From the NCBI RefSeq assembly GCF_001984195.1, contig NZ_MTQN01000012.1, positions 2,232,001 to 2,296,000 of the forward strand: 64,000 bases of DNA, written 5' to 3'. The DNA comes from Kribbella sp. ALI-6-A (GTDB taxonomy: Bacteria > Actinomycetota > Actinomycetes > Propionibacteriales > Kribbellaceae). Shown here piece after piece: positions 8,229 to 16,187 of this stretch; position 1 is the first letter of the stretch, and each line of letters starts with the position of its first letter. Both the position numbers and the translations under genes were made by a program. The notes under the pieces are model-generated. The model saw only the letters and a program-made list of their open reading frames with translations, had not been told where the DNA came from and searched no databases.

Positions 8229-8643
8229 GTTGATCACTCGTCACTGAGGCGACAGCTCCGATCACAGCCTTGCGTTGAGCCGGCGACAGTCCGGCAGTCA
8301 GCTCGCCGATCCGATCGGTGTACGCCGAGTGCGCCTCGTCGGCCAGCTTCGTCCCCGACGGCGTCAGCGCGATCCGGCACGCCCGCCGGTCGGCGGGATC
8401 GGCTTGCCGCTCGACCAGCTCCCGTCGTTCCAGCCGGTCGACCATGCTGGTCAGGCTCGACCGTTCGATGCTCATGACCCGGCTCAGCTCAGTCATCCCG
8501 AACGGTCCGGCGAGCAGCACGCACAGCAGATGCGCCTGCTGCGGCGTCAGCCCGAGCGGGCGACTGGTCTCGGCGTACAGGTCCTGCAGGGTGTGCATCA
8601 GCTGGACCAGCGAGCCGACCAGTTCCGTGTCCTGTGCCGCCAT
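8218..8643 (-). CDS. MarR-family transcriptional regulator
   Basis: The product has 141 residues, normal for MarR. The winged HTH spans about residues 35-100: LCVLLAGPFGMTELSRVMSI, ERSSLTSMVDRLERRELVER, then the wing QADPADRRACRIALT with the conserved D-R-R. It binds DNA as a dimer and is usually released by a phenolic or oxidant signal. It is the first gene of a marR-tetR-MFS run and is divergent from the oxidoreductase at 8736. An AT-rich 92-base gap with TAG/CTA half-sites (about 8693-8720) separates them and probably holds its operator. Confidence 0.9.
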   Translation of the reverse strand: MAAQDTELVGSLVQLMHTLQDLYAETSRPLGLTPQQAHLLCVLLAGPFGMTELSRVMSIERSSLTSMVDRLERRELVERQADPADRRACRIALTPSGTKLADEAHSAYTDRIGELTAGLSPAQRKAVIGAVASVTSDQRLK

Positions 8644-8735
8644 GCCTCCATCCTAGTCCGGCAGCTGGAATGTCAGGAGACCAGATATTTCGGTGCACTA
8701 CTATTTAGACCTACGAACTAATCGGGAGGTCCACC

Positions 8736-9626
8736 ATGACTGTTCGTTTCGGGTACGGCGCCCCGCTGGACGCGCGGGCGATCCCCGATCTCTTGCGGCT
8801 CGCCGAGCGCGCCGATCGCGACGGCCTCGCCCACGTCTCGGTCGCCGATCACCCGTACGGCGCCCACGCGCTCGACGCCTACGCCGCGATCGGGTTCGTG
8901 CTGGCCCGGACCGAACGGATCGCCGGCCTGGTCAACGTCACCAACCTGCCGTTGCGCCCGGCACCGATCCTGGCCCGTACGGCGTCCACGCTGGCGGCGC
9001 TGTCCGGCGACCGGCTCGTGGTCGGCCTGGGCGCCGGCGGAGCGCCGGACCGGATCACGGCGATGGGTGGCCGGCAGCAGACTCCGCGGCAAGCGGTCGA
9101 GGCGTTCGAGGAAGCGATGGTGCTGCTCCGGTCGCTGACCACGGCCGGATCCGCGGTGACGTCGGACGGACCGCACTACCCGGTGACCGGGATCCCGCCC
9201 GTCGCGGTCCCGCGACTGCAGATCTGGACCGGCTCGAACGGTCCGAAGTCGCTCGCGGCGACCGGACGGCAGGCGGACGGGTGGATCCCCGGTCACGCGG
9301 CCGACTGGCTCAGCGAGATCTACCGCACGTCGCGGCCGATCATCGACGCCGCGGCCGCCGAGGTGGGGCGCAAGCCGTCCGACGTCGCGACGATCTACAA
9401 CTTCCCGGGCGCGATCACCGACCGCCCGCTCGACCGTCCGCGCGACGGGGAAGGCCGGTGGATCGGCGGATCGGTCGACCAGTGGGTGGAGGAGTTGAGC
9501 GGCGCGGTGCTGGAGCACGAAGCCGCCGGGTTCACGTACTTCCCGCGCGGCGACGCGTCGTACGAGAGTTCGCTCGGCCGGTGGGCTCAGGAGATCGTGC
9601 CCGCGGTGCGCGCAGCGATCTCCTGA
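8736..9626 (+). CDS. LLM-class flavin/F420-dependent oxidoreductase
   Basis: The product has 296 residues of the luciferase-like monooxygenase (LLM) TIM-barrel family. Family features seen are the N-terminal VADHPYGAHALDAYAAIGFV, the strand RLVVGLGAGGAPDRI, the helix PRQAVEAFEEAMVLLRSL and the flavin-binding region IWTGSNGPKSLAATGRQADGW. In actinomycetes most such proteins use F420 or FMN; which one cannot be read here. A GGGAGG RBS lies 6 bases upstream of the ATG. Divergence from marR suggests MarR control. It is convergent with the aldo-keto reductase. Confidence 0.82.
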   Translation: MTVRFGYGAPLDARAIPDLLRLAERADRDGLAHVSVADHPYGAHALDAYAAIGFVLARTERIAGLVNVTNLPLRPAPILARTASTLAALSGDRLVVGLGAGGAPDRITAMGGRQQTPRQAVEAFEEAMVLLRSLTTAGSAVTSDGPHYPVTGIPPVAVPRLQIWTGSNGPKSLAATGRQADGWIPGHAADWLSEIYRTSRPIIDAAAAEVGRKPSDVATIYNFPGAITDRPLDRPRDGEGRWIGGSVDQWVEELSGAVLEHEAAGFTYFPRGDASYESSLGRWAQEIVPAVRAAIS

Positions 9627-9633
9627 GCCTGCG

Positions 9634-10527
9634 TCAACTCAGTTCGGCCAGTTCCTCCGGCGTGAGCTCGACAGCGCCCGCCGCGACGTTCTCCTCCAAG
9701 TGGGCCGGGTTGCCGGTGCCCGGGATGGCCAGCACATGCGCGCCCTGGTGCAAGGTCCAGGCCAGGCGGATCTGCTGTTCGGTGACGCCGTGAGCCGCGG
9801 CGATGCGGCGTACGGCGTCGGAGTGGTCGGCGGTGGCGGCGCCCTCTCGGGCTGAACCGGCGATCGCGAAGAACGGTACGTACGCGACGCCGCGCTCGCC
9901 GCAGACAGGAAGGAACGCGTCGTCCTCGCGGTGGGTGTCCAGGGCGTAGGAGTTCTGCACGCAGACGACCGGCGCGATCGGCTGCGCCTCGTCGAGGTGG
10001 TCGAGGCGGATGTTGGACAGCCCGAGGTGCCGGATCAGTCCGGCGTCCTGGAGTTCGGCGAGTGCGCTGAAACGCTCGGCGACCGAGTCCTCGCCGGGCT
10101 TCTTGATGATGCGCAGGTTCACGACGTCGAGCGTCTCCTTGCCGAGCTGGCGAAGGTTGAGCTCGACCTGCGCGCGCAGCTCCGCGGCGGTTGTCGCCTG
10201 GTAGAACCCACGCTCGGGATCGGAGCCCGGTCCGACCTTGGTAGTGATCACCAGGTCCTCCGGGTACGGCGACAGCGCCTCGCGAATCAACTCATTGGCG
10301 TAGCGGACCGGCCCTTCGCCGACCTGCAGCGTGCCGCCGGGGGAGGCGTAGAAGGCGGCGGTGTCGATGTGGTTCACGCCGAGTTCGACGGCCCGGTGCA
10401 GCACGCGGATCGCGAGGTCTCGGTCGGGGTTCGCGGTGATGCGCATCGCGCCGAACCCGAGTCGGTTGATGGTGAAGTCGCCCAGCTTCCAGGTACCCGC
10501 GGCGGCCGCGGAGAGGTTTTCAGGCAT
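9634..10527 (-). CDS. Aldo/keto reductase
   Basis: The product has 297 residues and a TIM-barrel NADPH-dependent reductase layout. Catalytic Asp and Tyr are in NHIDTAAFYAS and the catalytic Lys is in LVITTKVGPG. The fourth tetrad position, usually His in a (Y/L)xxH strand, reads VVNLRI (Asn), as in some actinobacterial members. The NADP-binding end (IRLAWTLHQGAHVLAIPGTG) is normal. It starts 9 bases after the rraA-like gene and is probably cotranscribed with it. The substrate is unknown. Confidence 0.88.
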   Translation of the reverse strand: MPENLSAAAAGTWKLGDFTINRLGFGAMRITANPDRDLAIRVLHRAVELGVNHIDTAAFYASPGGTLQVGEGPVRYANELIREALSPYPEDLVITTKVGPGSDPERGFYQATTAAELRAQVELNLRQLGKETLDVVNLRIIKKPGEDSVAERFSALAELQDAGLIRHLGLSNIRLDHLDEAQPIAPVVCVQNSYALDTHREDDAFLPVCGERGVAYVPFFAIAGSAREGAATADHSDAVRRIAAAHGVTEQQIRLAWTLHQGAHVLAIPGTGNPAHLEENVAAGAVELTPEELAELS

Positions 10528-10536
10528 CCGCCCACC

Positions 10537-11235
10537 CTATTCCTCGATCGCGCCACCCCTGGCTCGCAAATGCGCCCGGAACGTCAGTCCCGGATCGGCG
10601 GCCCGCGCCGCGAGGTACTCGTCGAACCGGACCTGCTCGCGCAGCGACGTACCGCTCGCGACCAGCGCGGCCTGCCGGCGTTCAGTGTCCCGGATCGACT
10701 CCGCCAGCGCGATCAGTTCGTCGACGCGGTCGGCCGGGACGAACACGACGCCGTCGTCGTCGGCCAGGACGACGTCTTGGTTGCTCACGGCCCACTCTCC
10801 GATGGTTGCCGTCGTCAACGCATCGGCCGGCAGTGGATCGAGCCGCAGCGGCCCGGTCGGTATCGCGCCCAGGCTGTAGACCGGCAACCCGATCGCACGG
10901 ATGTCAGCCGTGTCCCGGTGCAGTCCCCACACGACCAGGCCCGCGAGCCCGGCCGCCTTCGCCTCCAGTACGGCGAGGTCGCCCACACACGCCTCGTCCC
11001 GCCGACCCGCGTTGTCGACCACCAGTACGTCGCCCGCCTCGGCCCGCCCGAAGGCCTCCAGGAACACGTCGACGCTGCCTACGTGCTGAGTCGGCAGGAC
11101 CCGCCCCGCCAGACGCCCGGGCTGGTCCGCCGTCAACGACACGCAGCGCACCGGCACCTTGGCCCGTACGCACGCGTCCGCGACGTGTGCGGTGGTCAGT
11201 GCGGCGAAGCGACTGGTCAACTCGTCCGGCGTCAT
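10537..11235 (-). CDS. RraA / HMG-CHA aldolase family protein
   Basis: The product has 232 residues from the ATG at 11235, which has a strong AGGAGG 9 bases upstream; the longer reading to 11325 is rejected. Family signatures are TTAHVADACVR near the N-terminus, the GDVLVVDNAG strand and AKAAGLAGLVVWGLHRD, which contains the conserved catalytic Arg-Asp. Members are either RNase E inhibitors (RraA) or class II 4-hydroxy-4-methyl-2-oxoglutarate aldolases. In actinomycetes, which lack the E. coli RraA partner arrangement, an aldolase or decarboxylase role is more likely. It forms a two-gene operon with the aldo/keto reductase. Confidence 0.8.
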   Translation of the reverse strand: MTPDELTSRFAALTTAHVADACVRAKVPVRCVSLTADQPGRLAGRVLPTQHVGSVDVFLEAFGRAEAGDVLVVDNAGRRDEACVGDLAVLEAKAAGLAGLVVWGLHRDTADIRAIGLPVYSLGAIPTGPLRLDPLPADALTTATIGEWAVSNQDVVLADDDGVVFVPADRVDELIALAESIRDTERRQAALVASGTSLREQVRFDEYLAARAADPGLTFRAHLRARGGAIEE

Positions 11236-11257
11236 GCTGGCTCCTCCTGGTCGATTT

Positions 11258-11290
11258 GCTGTCTCAATTATCAAGACAATTAGTCTCATA
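11258..11290. promoter_or_regulatory. Divergent promoter with GTCTCA direct repeats and an inverted repeat
   Basis: GTCTCA occurs at 11261-11266 and 11283-11288, a 22-base period (about two DNA turns). TGTCT (11260-11264) also faces AGACA (11274-11278). The stretch is unusually AT-rich and lies between the start of the rraA-like gene and the methyltransferase start. No regulator gene is adjacent. Confidence 0.4.
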
Positions 11291-11336
11291 AAGCAAGATC
11301 TGAGATTAGGGTGAGCGCGAGACAAAGGAGTCCGCG

Positions 11337-12131
11337 ATGAACAACGTCTACACCCACGGCCACCACGAATCCGTCCTGCGCTCGCACCGCTGGCGCACCG
11401 CCGAGAACTCGGCCGGCTACCTGCTGCCGCGGCTGCGCCCGGGCATGAGTCTGCTCGACGTCGGTGCCGGGCCGGGCACGATCACCGCCGAGCTGGCCGC
11501 CCTGGTAGCGCCCGGCCGGACCACCGCGCTGGAGGCCAGCGAGTCCGCACTCGACATCACCCGCGCGACCTTCGCCGAGCGGGAGATCGAGGTCGACTTC
11601 GTCGTCGGCGACGTGCACCGGCTCGACCTTCCGGACGACTCGTACGACGTCGTGCACGCGCACCAGGTCCTGCAGCACGTGGCCGATCCCGTGCAGGCGT
11701 TGCGCGAGATGCGCCGGGTCTGCAAGCCGGGCGGCATCGTGGCCGCACGCGACTCCGATTACGACGCTTTCACCTGGTACCCGGAACTGCCGGAGCTCGA
11801 CGAGTGGCTGGAGCTGTACCAGCGGATGGCCCGTGCGAACCAGGGCGAGCCCGACGCGGGACGCCGACTCCTGTCGTGGGCGCAGGCGGCCGGGTTCGAG
11901 CAGGTCGAGGCGACGGCGAGCAACTGGACCTTCGCGAACGCCGAGGACCGCGACTGGTGGGGCGGCATGTGGGCCGACCGCGTGCTGCAGTCCGCGATGG
12001 CCGACCAGGCCCGCGCGGCCGGCGTACCGGAGGAGACGCTGGAGCGGATCTCGGCCGGGTGGCGGTCCTGGGCGGCGGCACCGGACGGTTTCCTCAGCCT
12101 GCTGCACGGCGAGATCATCGCGACCGCGTGA
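11337..12131 (+). CDS. SAM-dependent class I methyltransferase
   Basis: The product has 264 residues. Motif I is LLDVGAGPGTIT (residues 39-50), the acidic loop after strand 2 is ALEAS, and the motif II/III regions are VGDVHRLDLPDDSYDVVHAH and LREMRRVCKPGGIV. This is the UbiE/Methyltransf_11 pattern. The acceptor is unknown. A GGAG RBS sits 5 bases before the ATG. It is divergent from the rraA-like operon and shares the GTCTCA-repeat promoter gap. Confidence 0.88.
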   Translation: MNNVYTHGHHESVLRSHRWRTAENSAGYLLPRLRPGMSLLDVGAGPGTITAELAALVAPGRTTALEASESALDITRATFAEREIEVDFVVGDVHRLDLPDDSYDVVHAHQVLQHVADPVQALREMRRVCKPGGIVAARDSDYDAFTWYPELPELDEWLELYQRMARANQGEPDAGRRLLSWAQAAGFEQVEATASNWTFANAEDRDWWGGMWADRVLQSAMADQARAAGVPEETLERISAGWRSWAAAPDGFLSLLHGEIIATA

Positions 12132-12284
12132 TCACGGTGTCCGCTGAGCAGAAATCCTGTGACGCGGTGTAACGATCAACTCCGGACGCCGATAGAGGGG
12201 TGTTGGCGGTACGCCGGCGGGGGCCCTCGGGGGAGGGAAAAGCCGGCGTCAGCACCGCCTCTGATGTCCGAGGGGGACAACTTC

Positions 12285-13316
12285 ATGCGCTACAGATCCG
12301 CAGCTCTGGGGCTGGCGGTGGCGGCACTGGCCGCCGTCGGCCTCACCGCGCCGGCCGAAGCCAAGCCGGCGCAGAGCACAGCCGGTACGGCGGTCGCCGC
12401 GACCAAGGTCGTCACGTCCGCGATCACCTGGGGACAGAACGGCGACGTCTCCGTCCCGCGTTCGTACGTCGGGGACAGCAGGCTCGAACTGGCGGTGTTC
12501 CGGCCGAGCAACGGCACCTGGTACATCCGCGGCTGGACCAACATCAAGTTCGGCCAGGCGGGCGACATCCCGGTCCCGGCCGACTACAACGGCGACGGCC
12601 GTGCCGAGCTCGCCGTCTTCCGCCCGTCGAACGGCTACTGGTACATCCGCGGCGTCGGCCAGTTCGTCTGGGGCCAGGCCGGCGACGTCCCGGTCGCGTC
12701 GAACTACGTCGGCGACAGCCGCGCCGAGGCCGCGGTCTGGCGCCCGTCATTGGGCCGCTGGTTCATCCGCGGCGCCGCCCAGATCTCGTGGGGCGCCAAC
12801 GGCGACATCCCGGCGCCCGCCGACTACGTCGGTGACAGCCACAGCGACCTCGCCGTCTGGCGCCCGTCGCTCGGCCGCTGGTTCATCCGCGGCGCCGCCC
12901 AGATCTCGTACGGCGTGAACGGCGACGTGCCCGCACCGGCGAACTTCGTCGGCAACGCCAAGGCGGACCTGACGGTGTTCCGTCGAGGCACCTGGTTCAC
13001 CCGCGGCGGCAGCACGATCACCTGGGGCCAGAACGCCGACCGCCCGCACCCCGGCAACTACGCGGGCACGACCGCGACGGACCACACGGTCTGGCGGCCG
13101 TCGAACGGGACGTGGTACCTGCGGTACCAGGTCACGGTGACGCCGCCTCCGCCTCCGCCGCCGAACTGCGATCCTTCGTACCCGACGGTCTGCATCCCGC
13201 CGCCTCCGCCGGATCTCAACTGCCCTGACATCCCTTACCGCAACTTCACGGTGATCGGGACTGACCCGCACAACTTCGACGGCAACAACGACGGGATCGG
13301 TTGCGAAAGCGACTGA
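12285..13316 (+). CDS. Secreted FG-GAP/VCBS repeat protein with Excalibur-like C-terminus
   Basis: The product has 343 residues from the ATG at 12285 (AGGGGGA RBS 7 bases upstream). A signal peptide ends after APAEA (~residue 26). Residues ~45-285 hold about seven repeats of 37-38 residues. Each has the core (W/Y)GxxGDxPxPADYxGDxxxELAVFRPS then GxWYIRG, with Ca-binding-like DxNxDG loops in the third repeat. This suggests a beta-propeller on the outside of the cell. A Pro-rich linker (PPPPPPP and PPPPP runs) leads to a Cys-containing tail ending NFDGNNDGIGCESD, an Excalibur-type calcium motif. Likely role: cell-surface or secreted binding protein. Confidence 0.8.
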   Translation: MRYRSAALGLAVAALAAVGLTAPAEAKPAQSTAGTAVAATKVVTSAITWGQNGDVSVPRSYVGDSRLELAVFRPSNGTWYIRGWTNIKFGQAGDIPVPADYNGDGRAELAVFRPSNGYWYIRGVGQFVWGQAGDVPVASNYVGDSRAEAAVWRPSLGRWFIRGAAQISWGANGDIPAPADYVGDSHSDLAVWRPSLGRWFIRGAAQISYGVNGDVPAPANFVGNAKADLTVFRRGTWFTRGGSTITWGQNADRPHPGNYAGTTATDHTVWRPSNGTWYLRYQVTVTPPPPPPPNCDPSYPTVCIPPPPPDLNCPDIPYRNFTVIGTDPHNFDGNNDGIGCESD

Positions 13317-13330
13317 CCCTTGCCCCAAGC

Positions 13331-13367
13331 AACCGGCCCCCGAGTAGCAGATCGGGGGCCGGTTTTT
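13331..13367 (+). terminator. Intrinsic terminator
   Basis: AACCGGCCCCCGA (13331-13343) pairs perfectly with 13352-13364 over an 8-base loop, followed by TTT. It ends the FG-GAP protein mRNA and overlaps the end of the convergent VOC gene. Confidence 0.85.
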
Positions 13368-13744
13368 CATGTCCCGGCCAGCACCACCAGATACCCGTCC
13401 GGATCCCGCACCCACAGCTCCCGATGCCCCGCGTTCGGATTCGGGTGCACCCCGGTCTGCACATCCCCGGCGTCCACCCGCCGCGCCGCCGCGTCGAGGT
13501 CGTCCACCTCGAACCACACCGCGACCCCGTTGCCCAACGGCACCTCCGGATCCCCGAACGTCCCATGGTGATGCCCGACCTCGAGCCGATGCAGCTGCAG
13601 GATCAACTCCCCGTCGACAACCACCCGCTCGTACTCCGGCCCACCATGCGCACTCACCCCGCCCAGCACCCCGCAGTACCAGGCGCTGCTCTTCTCCACA
13701 TCCCGAACCGCCAGCAACGGCTGCGGCCGCACCGAAAGCGTCAT
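13367..13744 (-). CDS. VOC (glyoxalase/bleomycin-resistance) family protein
   Basis: The product has 125 residues. It is one vicinal-oxygen-chelate unit: beta-alpha-beta start LLAVRDVEKSSAWYCGVLGG, middle strand ELILQLHRLEVGHHH, and the end NAGHRELWVRDPDGYLVVLAGT. His and Glu metal-ligand candidates are present (LQLH, RELWV). Such single-unit proteins dimerise to bind metal or small molecules; substrate unknown. The ATG at 13744 is preferred over a longer Arg-rich extension that would overlap the SpoU gene. It lies 10 bases downstream of that gene, same strand, and may be cotranscribed. Confidence 0.8.
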   Translation of the reverse strand: MTLSVRPQPLLAVRDVEKSSAWYCGVLGGVSAHGGPEYERVVVDGELILQLHRLEVGHHHGTFGDPEVPLGNGVAVWFEVDDLDAAARRVDAGDVQTGVHPNPNAGHRELWVRDPDGYLVVLAGT

Positions 13745-13754
13745 GCCACCGACG

Positions 13755-14594
13755 CTAGGCCGACCCGCCCGCCGAAGTCTTGGACGAATGGGCACGCTGC
13801 CGCGCCGCCTCGTACAGCACCGCGGTCGCCGCGTTGGCCGCGTTCAACGAGCTCGCCGCGCCCGTCATCGGGATCCGCACCAGCTCGTCGGCCAGTTCCT
13901 TCCACGCCGCACTCAGCCCCGACGTCTCGTTGCCCACCAGCAGCAACGTCGGCTGGGTGAGGTCGAAGTCGAACACGTCGACCGATCCGTGCTCATCGGT
14001 GCCCACGACAACAATCGGTACGCCGGCCGCCCGCTGCGCCGCGACCCACTCCATCACCTCGCGCTGCGACGGCACCCGGACGGCGGGCAGCGCGAACAGC
14101 GATCCCGTGCTCGCCCGCACCGCCTTCGGGTCGTACACGTCGGCCGCGTGACCGGTCACGATGAAGCCGTCGGCCCCGAACGCGTCCGCGGACCGGATGA
14201 TCGACCCGATGTTGCCCGGCCCGGTCGGCCGGTCGAACACCACCCCGAGGAAGTCCGGCCCGACCGGAATCCGATCGAGGGAATCCGGCGGCATCGCCAC
14301 GACCGCGACCACCTCCGCGGCGTCCTTCTCGGTCAGCTCGGCCAGCAGTTCGGGCGCCATCAGCACTCGCTCGGCGTCCCGGTGGCTCTGCATCAAGTCC
14401 CGCGCCCACTGCGACAACGGCCGCGACGCGTCCTGGATCAGCGTGTTGATCGTCCACCCGTGCTCGACCGCCAGGTTGATCGGCCGCACGCCCTGGACGA
14501 TGAACTCCCCGGCTCGCTGCCGCTTGTTCCGGTTGCTCAGCAACGCCTGCCACACCTGGAACCGCGCATTCCGACTACTGACTCGCGTCGCCAT
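13755..14594 (-). CDS. TrmH/SpoU-family RNA 2'-O-methyltransferase
   Basis: The product has 279 residues with an N-terminal RNA-binding part (FIVQGVRPINLAVEHG) and a C-terminal SPOUT knot. Motif 1 is GPGNIGSIIRSADAFGADGF (N128, R134), motif 2 LLLVGNETSGLS (N222, E223) and motif 3 IPMTGAASSLNAANAATAVL (S249, N251). These bind SAM and carry out ribose 2'-O-methylation of rRNA or tRNA. The exact nucleotide modified cannot be told. It heads a same-strand pair with the VOC gene. Confidence 0.9.
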   Translation of the reverse strand: MATRVSSRNARFQVWQALLSNRNKRQRAGEFIVQGVRPINLAVEHGWTINTLIQDASRPLSQWARDLMQSHRDAERVLMAPELLAELTEKDAAEVVAVVAMPPDSLDRIPVGPDFLGVVFDRPTGPGNIGSIIRSADAFGADGFIVTGHAADVYDPKAVRASTGSLFALPAVRVPSQREVMEWVAAQRAAGVPIVVVGTDEHGSVDVFDFDLTQPTLLLVGNETSGLSAAWKELADELVRIPMTGAASSLNAANAATAVLYEAARQRAHSSKTSAGGSA

Positions 14595-14654
14595 CCACTT
14601 CCCAACTTCCGCCGCCGGCCGGACTCCACAGTACGAGGAGCCGGACCGCGCCGG

Positions 14655-15002
14655 TCAGGTGAGGGACTGGATCAGCCCGAGCTGGTTGCCGTCGGGGTCC
14701 TGGATCAACGCCAGCCGCTGGCGCCCGCCCGACACCAGCTGCGGATCCGTCGCCGGGATGTTCTGGCCGGACAGCGTCGACAGCGTCGCGTCCAGGTCGT
14801 CGACGGTCAGGTTCACCGTCGTACGCCCGGCCCGGTTGGGGTCCTCGAAGACCTGCACCACGCCGAGCTCGCTCAGGTGCCACTCGGCCAGCGAGTCCAT
14901 CGGCCGGGTGTCCGCCGGGCGGCCGAAGAACCGCTCGTACCACTGGGTCGCCTTGTCGATCTCCGCCACCGGCACCACGGCCAGAACCGCACGCATCGTC
15001 AC
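14655..15002 (-). CDS. VOC (glyoxalase-like) family protein
   Basis: The product has 115 residues of a single VOC unit: VLAVVPVAEIDKATQWYERF, a central strand TTVNLTVDDLDATLS and LALIQDPDGNQLGLIQ at the end. Start: a GTG at 15002 lies 4 bases after AGGAGG, and an in-frame ATG at 14996 lies 10 bases after it; I give the GTG but either could serve. Function unknown. It sits 55 bases downstream of the lacI gene on the same strand and may be read with it. Confidence 0.78.
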   Translation of the reverse strand: MTMRAVLAVVPVAEIDKATQWYERFFGRPADTRPMDSLAEWHLSELGVVQVFEDPNRAGRTTVNLTVDDLDATLSTLSGQNIPATDPQLVSGGRQRLALIQDPDGNQLGLIQSLT

Positions 15003-15057
15003 GCTGCCTCCTCAGTCGGTCTCCCGCCGGTGCCCACCTCGCGGCGCGGACGAAACC

Positions 15058-16053
15058 TCAGGTACCGAGCGTCGACTCCCGGGGAATCAGCTCGGTCGGC
15101 AGCTCGAGCAGCCCGGACGATGACGCTCCGCCGATCATTTCCAGCAGCAGCTGGGCAGTACGCCGTCCCAACTGCTCCAGCTGCAGGTCCACCGTCGTGA
15201 GCGGCGGGCGGCTCGCCAACGCCATCACGCTCCAGTTGTCGTACCCGGTGACCGCGATGTCGTCCGGTACGGCGCGCCCGAGCTCCCGCAGCCGGTCGCA
15301 CACTCCGCGCGCGATCTGGTCGCTGCCGCACGAGATCGCATCGACGTCGGTCGTCCGCAGCAGGACGTCGACCGCGTGCCGCCCCCAGCGCTCACTCCAT
15401 TCACCGTGCAGCGGTTCGGCGACCAACGCGTCGCCGGCCGTCGACACCGTCGCCGCCGCCCGCACCACGGCACTGCGATGCGTCGCCGGCCCGGTCACGT
15501 GAGCGATCCGCTGCCGCCCGAGCGTGAGCAGGTGCCGGACCGTCGAGGCGGCGCCGCCGTGGTCGTCCACCATCACCGACGTGTCCGCCGGGTCGGTCGA
15601 CGGGCTGAACGCGTAGACCACCGGGATCGGTACGTCGATCGGGGCGCGCGGCTCGGTCCGCCGTCCGGTGACGATGATTCCGTCGACCCGCCGGGACACC
15701 AGCGACTTGAGGTAGTGCGACTCGCGCAGTGGATCGTCGCGGGTGTCGCACAGCACGAGCGCCATCTCGCCTGCGCTCAGCGCGTCCTCCGCGCCGAGCA
15801 TGATCGGGATGCTGAACCGCCCGGAGCTGTCGGTGGTGATCAGCCCGACCGTGTAGCTGCGCCCCGACGACAACGCCCGGCCCCGGCTGTCCGGGGTGAA
15901 GCCGAGCTGCTCGGCCGCGCGCCGGACCCGCGCCCGGGTCTCCTCGCGCAGCTGGCCGGTGTCGTTGAGCGCTTTGGACGCCGTACTGGTCGAGACGCCG
16001 GCCAGGGCGGCGACGTCGGTGATCCGCGGCACCGCCGGTCTCGGTGACGGCAT
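15058..16053 (-). CDS. LacI-family repressor of the GH127 sugar cluster
   Basis: The product has 331 residues from the ATG at 16053; the longer reading to 16290 is not credible. The N-terminal HTH is ITDVAALAGVSTSTASKALN with the hinge helix RRAAEQLGFTPDSRGRALS. A periplasmic-binding-protein-like sugar domain follows (YTVGLITTDSSGRFSIPIM and VDGIIVTGR). It should repress the divergent GH127-ABC operon until a sugar from an arabinose-containing polymer binds. Two similar operator-like motifs in the 135-base gap (see 16069 and 16149) support this. Confidence 0.9.
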   Translation of the reverse strand: MPSPRPAVPRITDVAALAGVSTSTASKALNDTGQLREETRARVRRAAEQLGFTPDSRGRALSSGRSYTVGLITTDSSGRFSIPIMLGAEDALSAGEMALVLCDTRDDPLRESHYLKSLVSRRVDGIIVTGRRTEPRAPIDVPIPVVYAFSPSTDPADTSVMVDDHGGAASTVRHLLTLGRQRIAHVTGPATHRSAVVRAAATVSTAGDALVAEPLHGEWSERWGRHAVDVLLRTTDVDAISCGSDQIARGVCDRLRELGRAVPDDIAVTGYDNWSVMALASRPPLTTVDLQLEQLGRRTAQLLLEMIGGASSSGLLELPTELIPRESTLGT

Positions 16054-16068
16054 CTGCGTCCTCCCAGC

Positions 16069-16175
16069 ATTTCCGATGTTTCCAGCATGGTAGCCGTCTT
16101 GGTCACTACTACCCTCTTGACCTGCCGTGAAAAGGTCCCTAGGTTCAAGGAAAACGTGTTCCGTATGTTTCCGCG
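16069..16175. promoter_or_regulatory. LacI-type operator motifs in the lacI / GH127 gap
   Basis: GGAAAACGTGTTCC (16149-16162) is a 14-bp palindrome with one mismatched pair around a central CG, typical of LacI sites. The motif TTCCG(T)ATGTTTCC occurs twice: TTCCGATGTTTCC starting at 16070 next to the lacI start, and TTCCGTATGTTTCC starting at 16159 next to the GH127 start. One LacI protein could control both directions. Confidence 0.6.
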
Positions 16176-16187
16176 AGGAGCCGCCAG

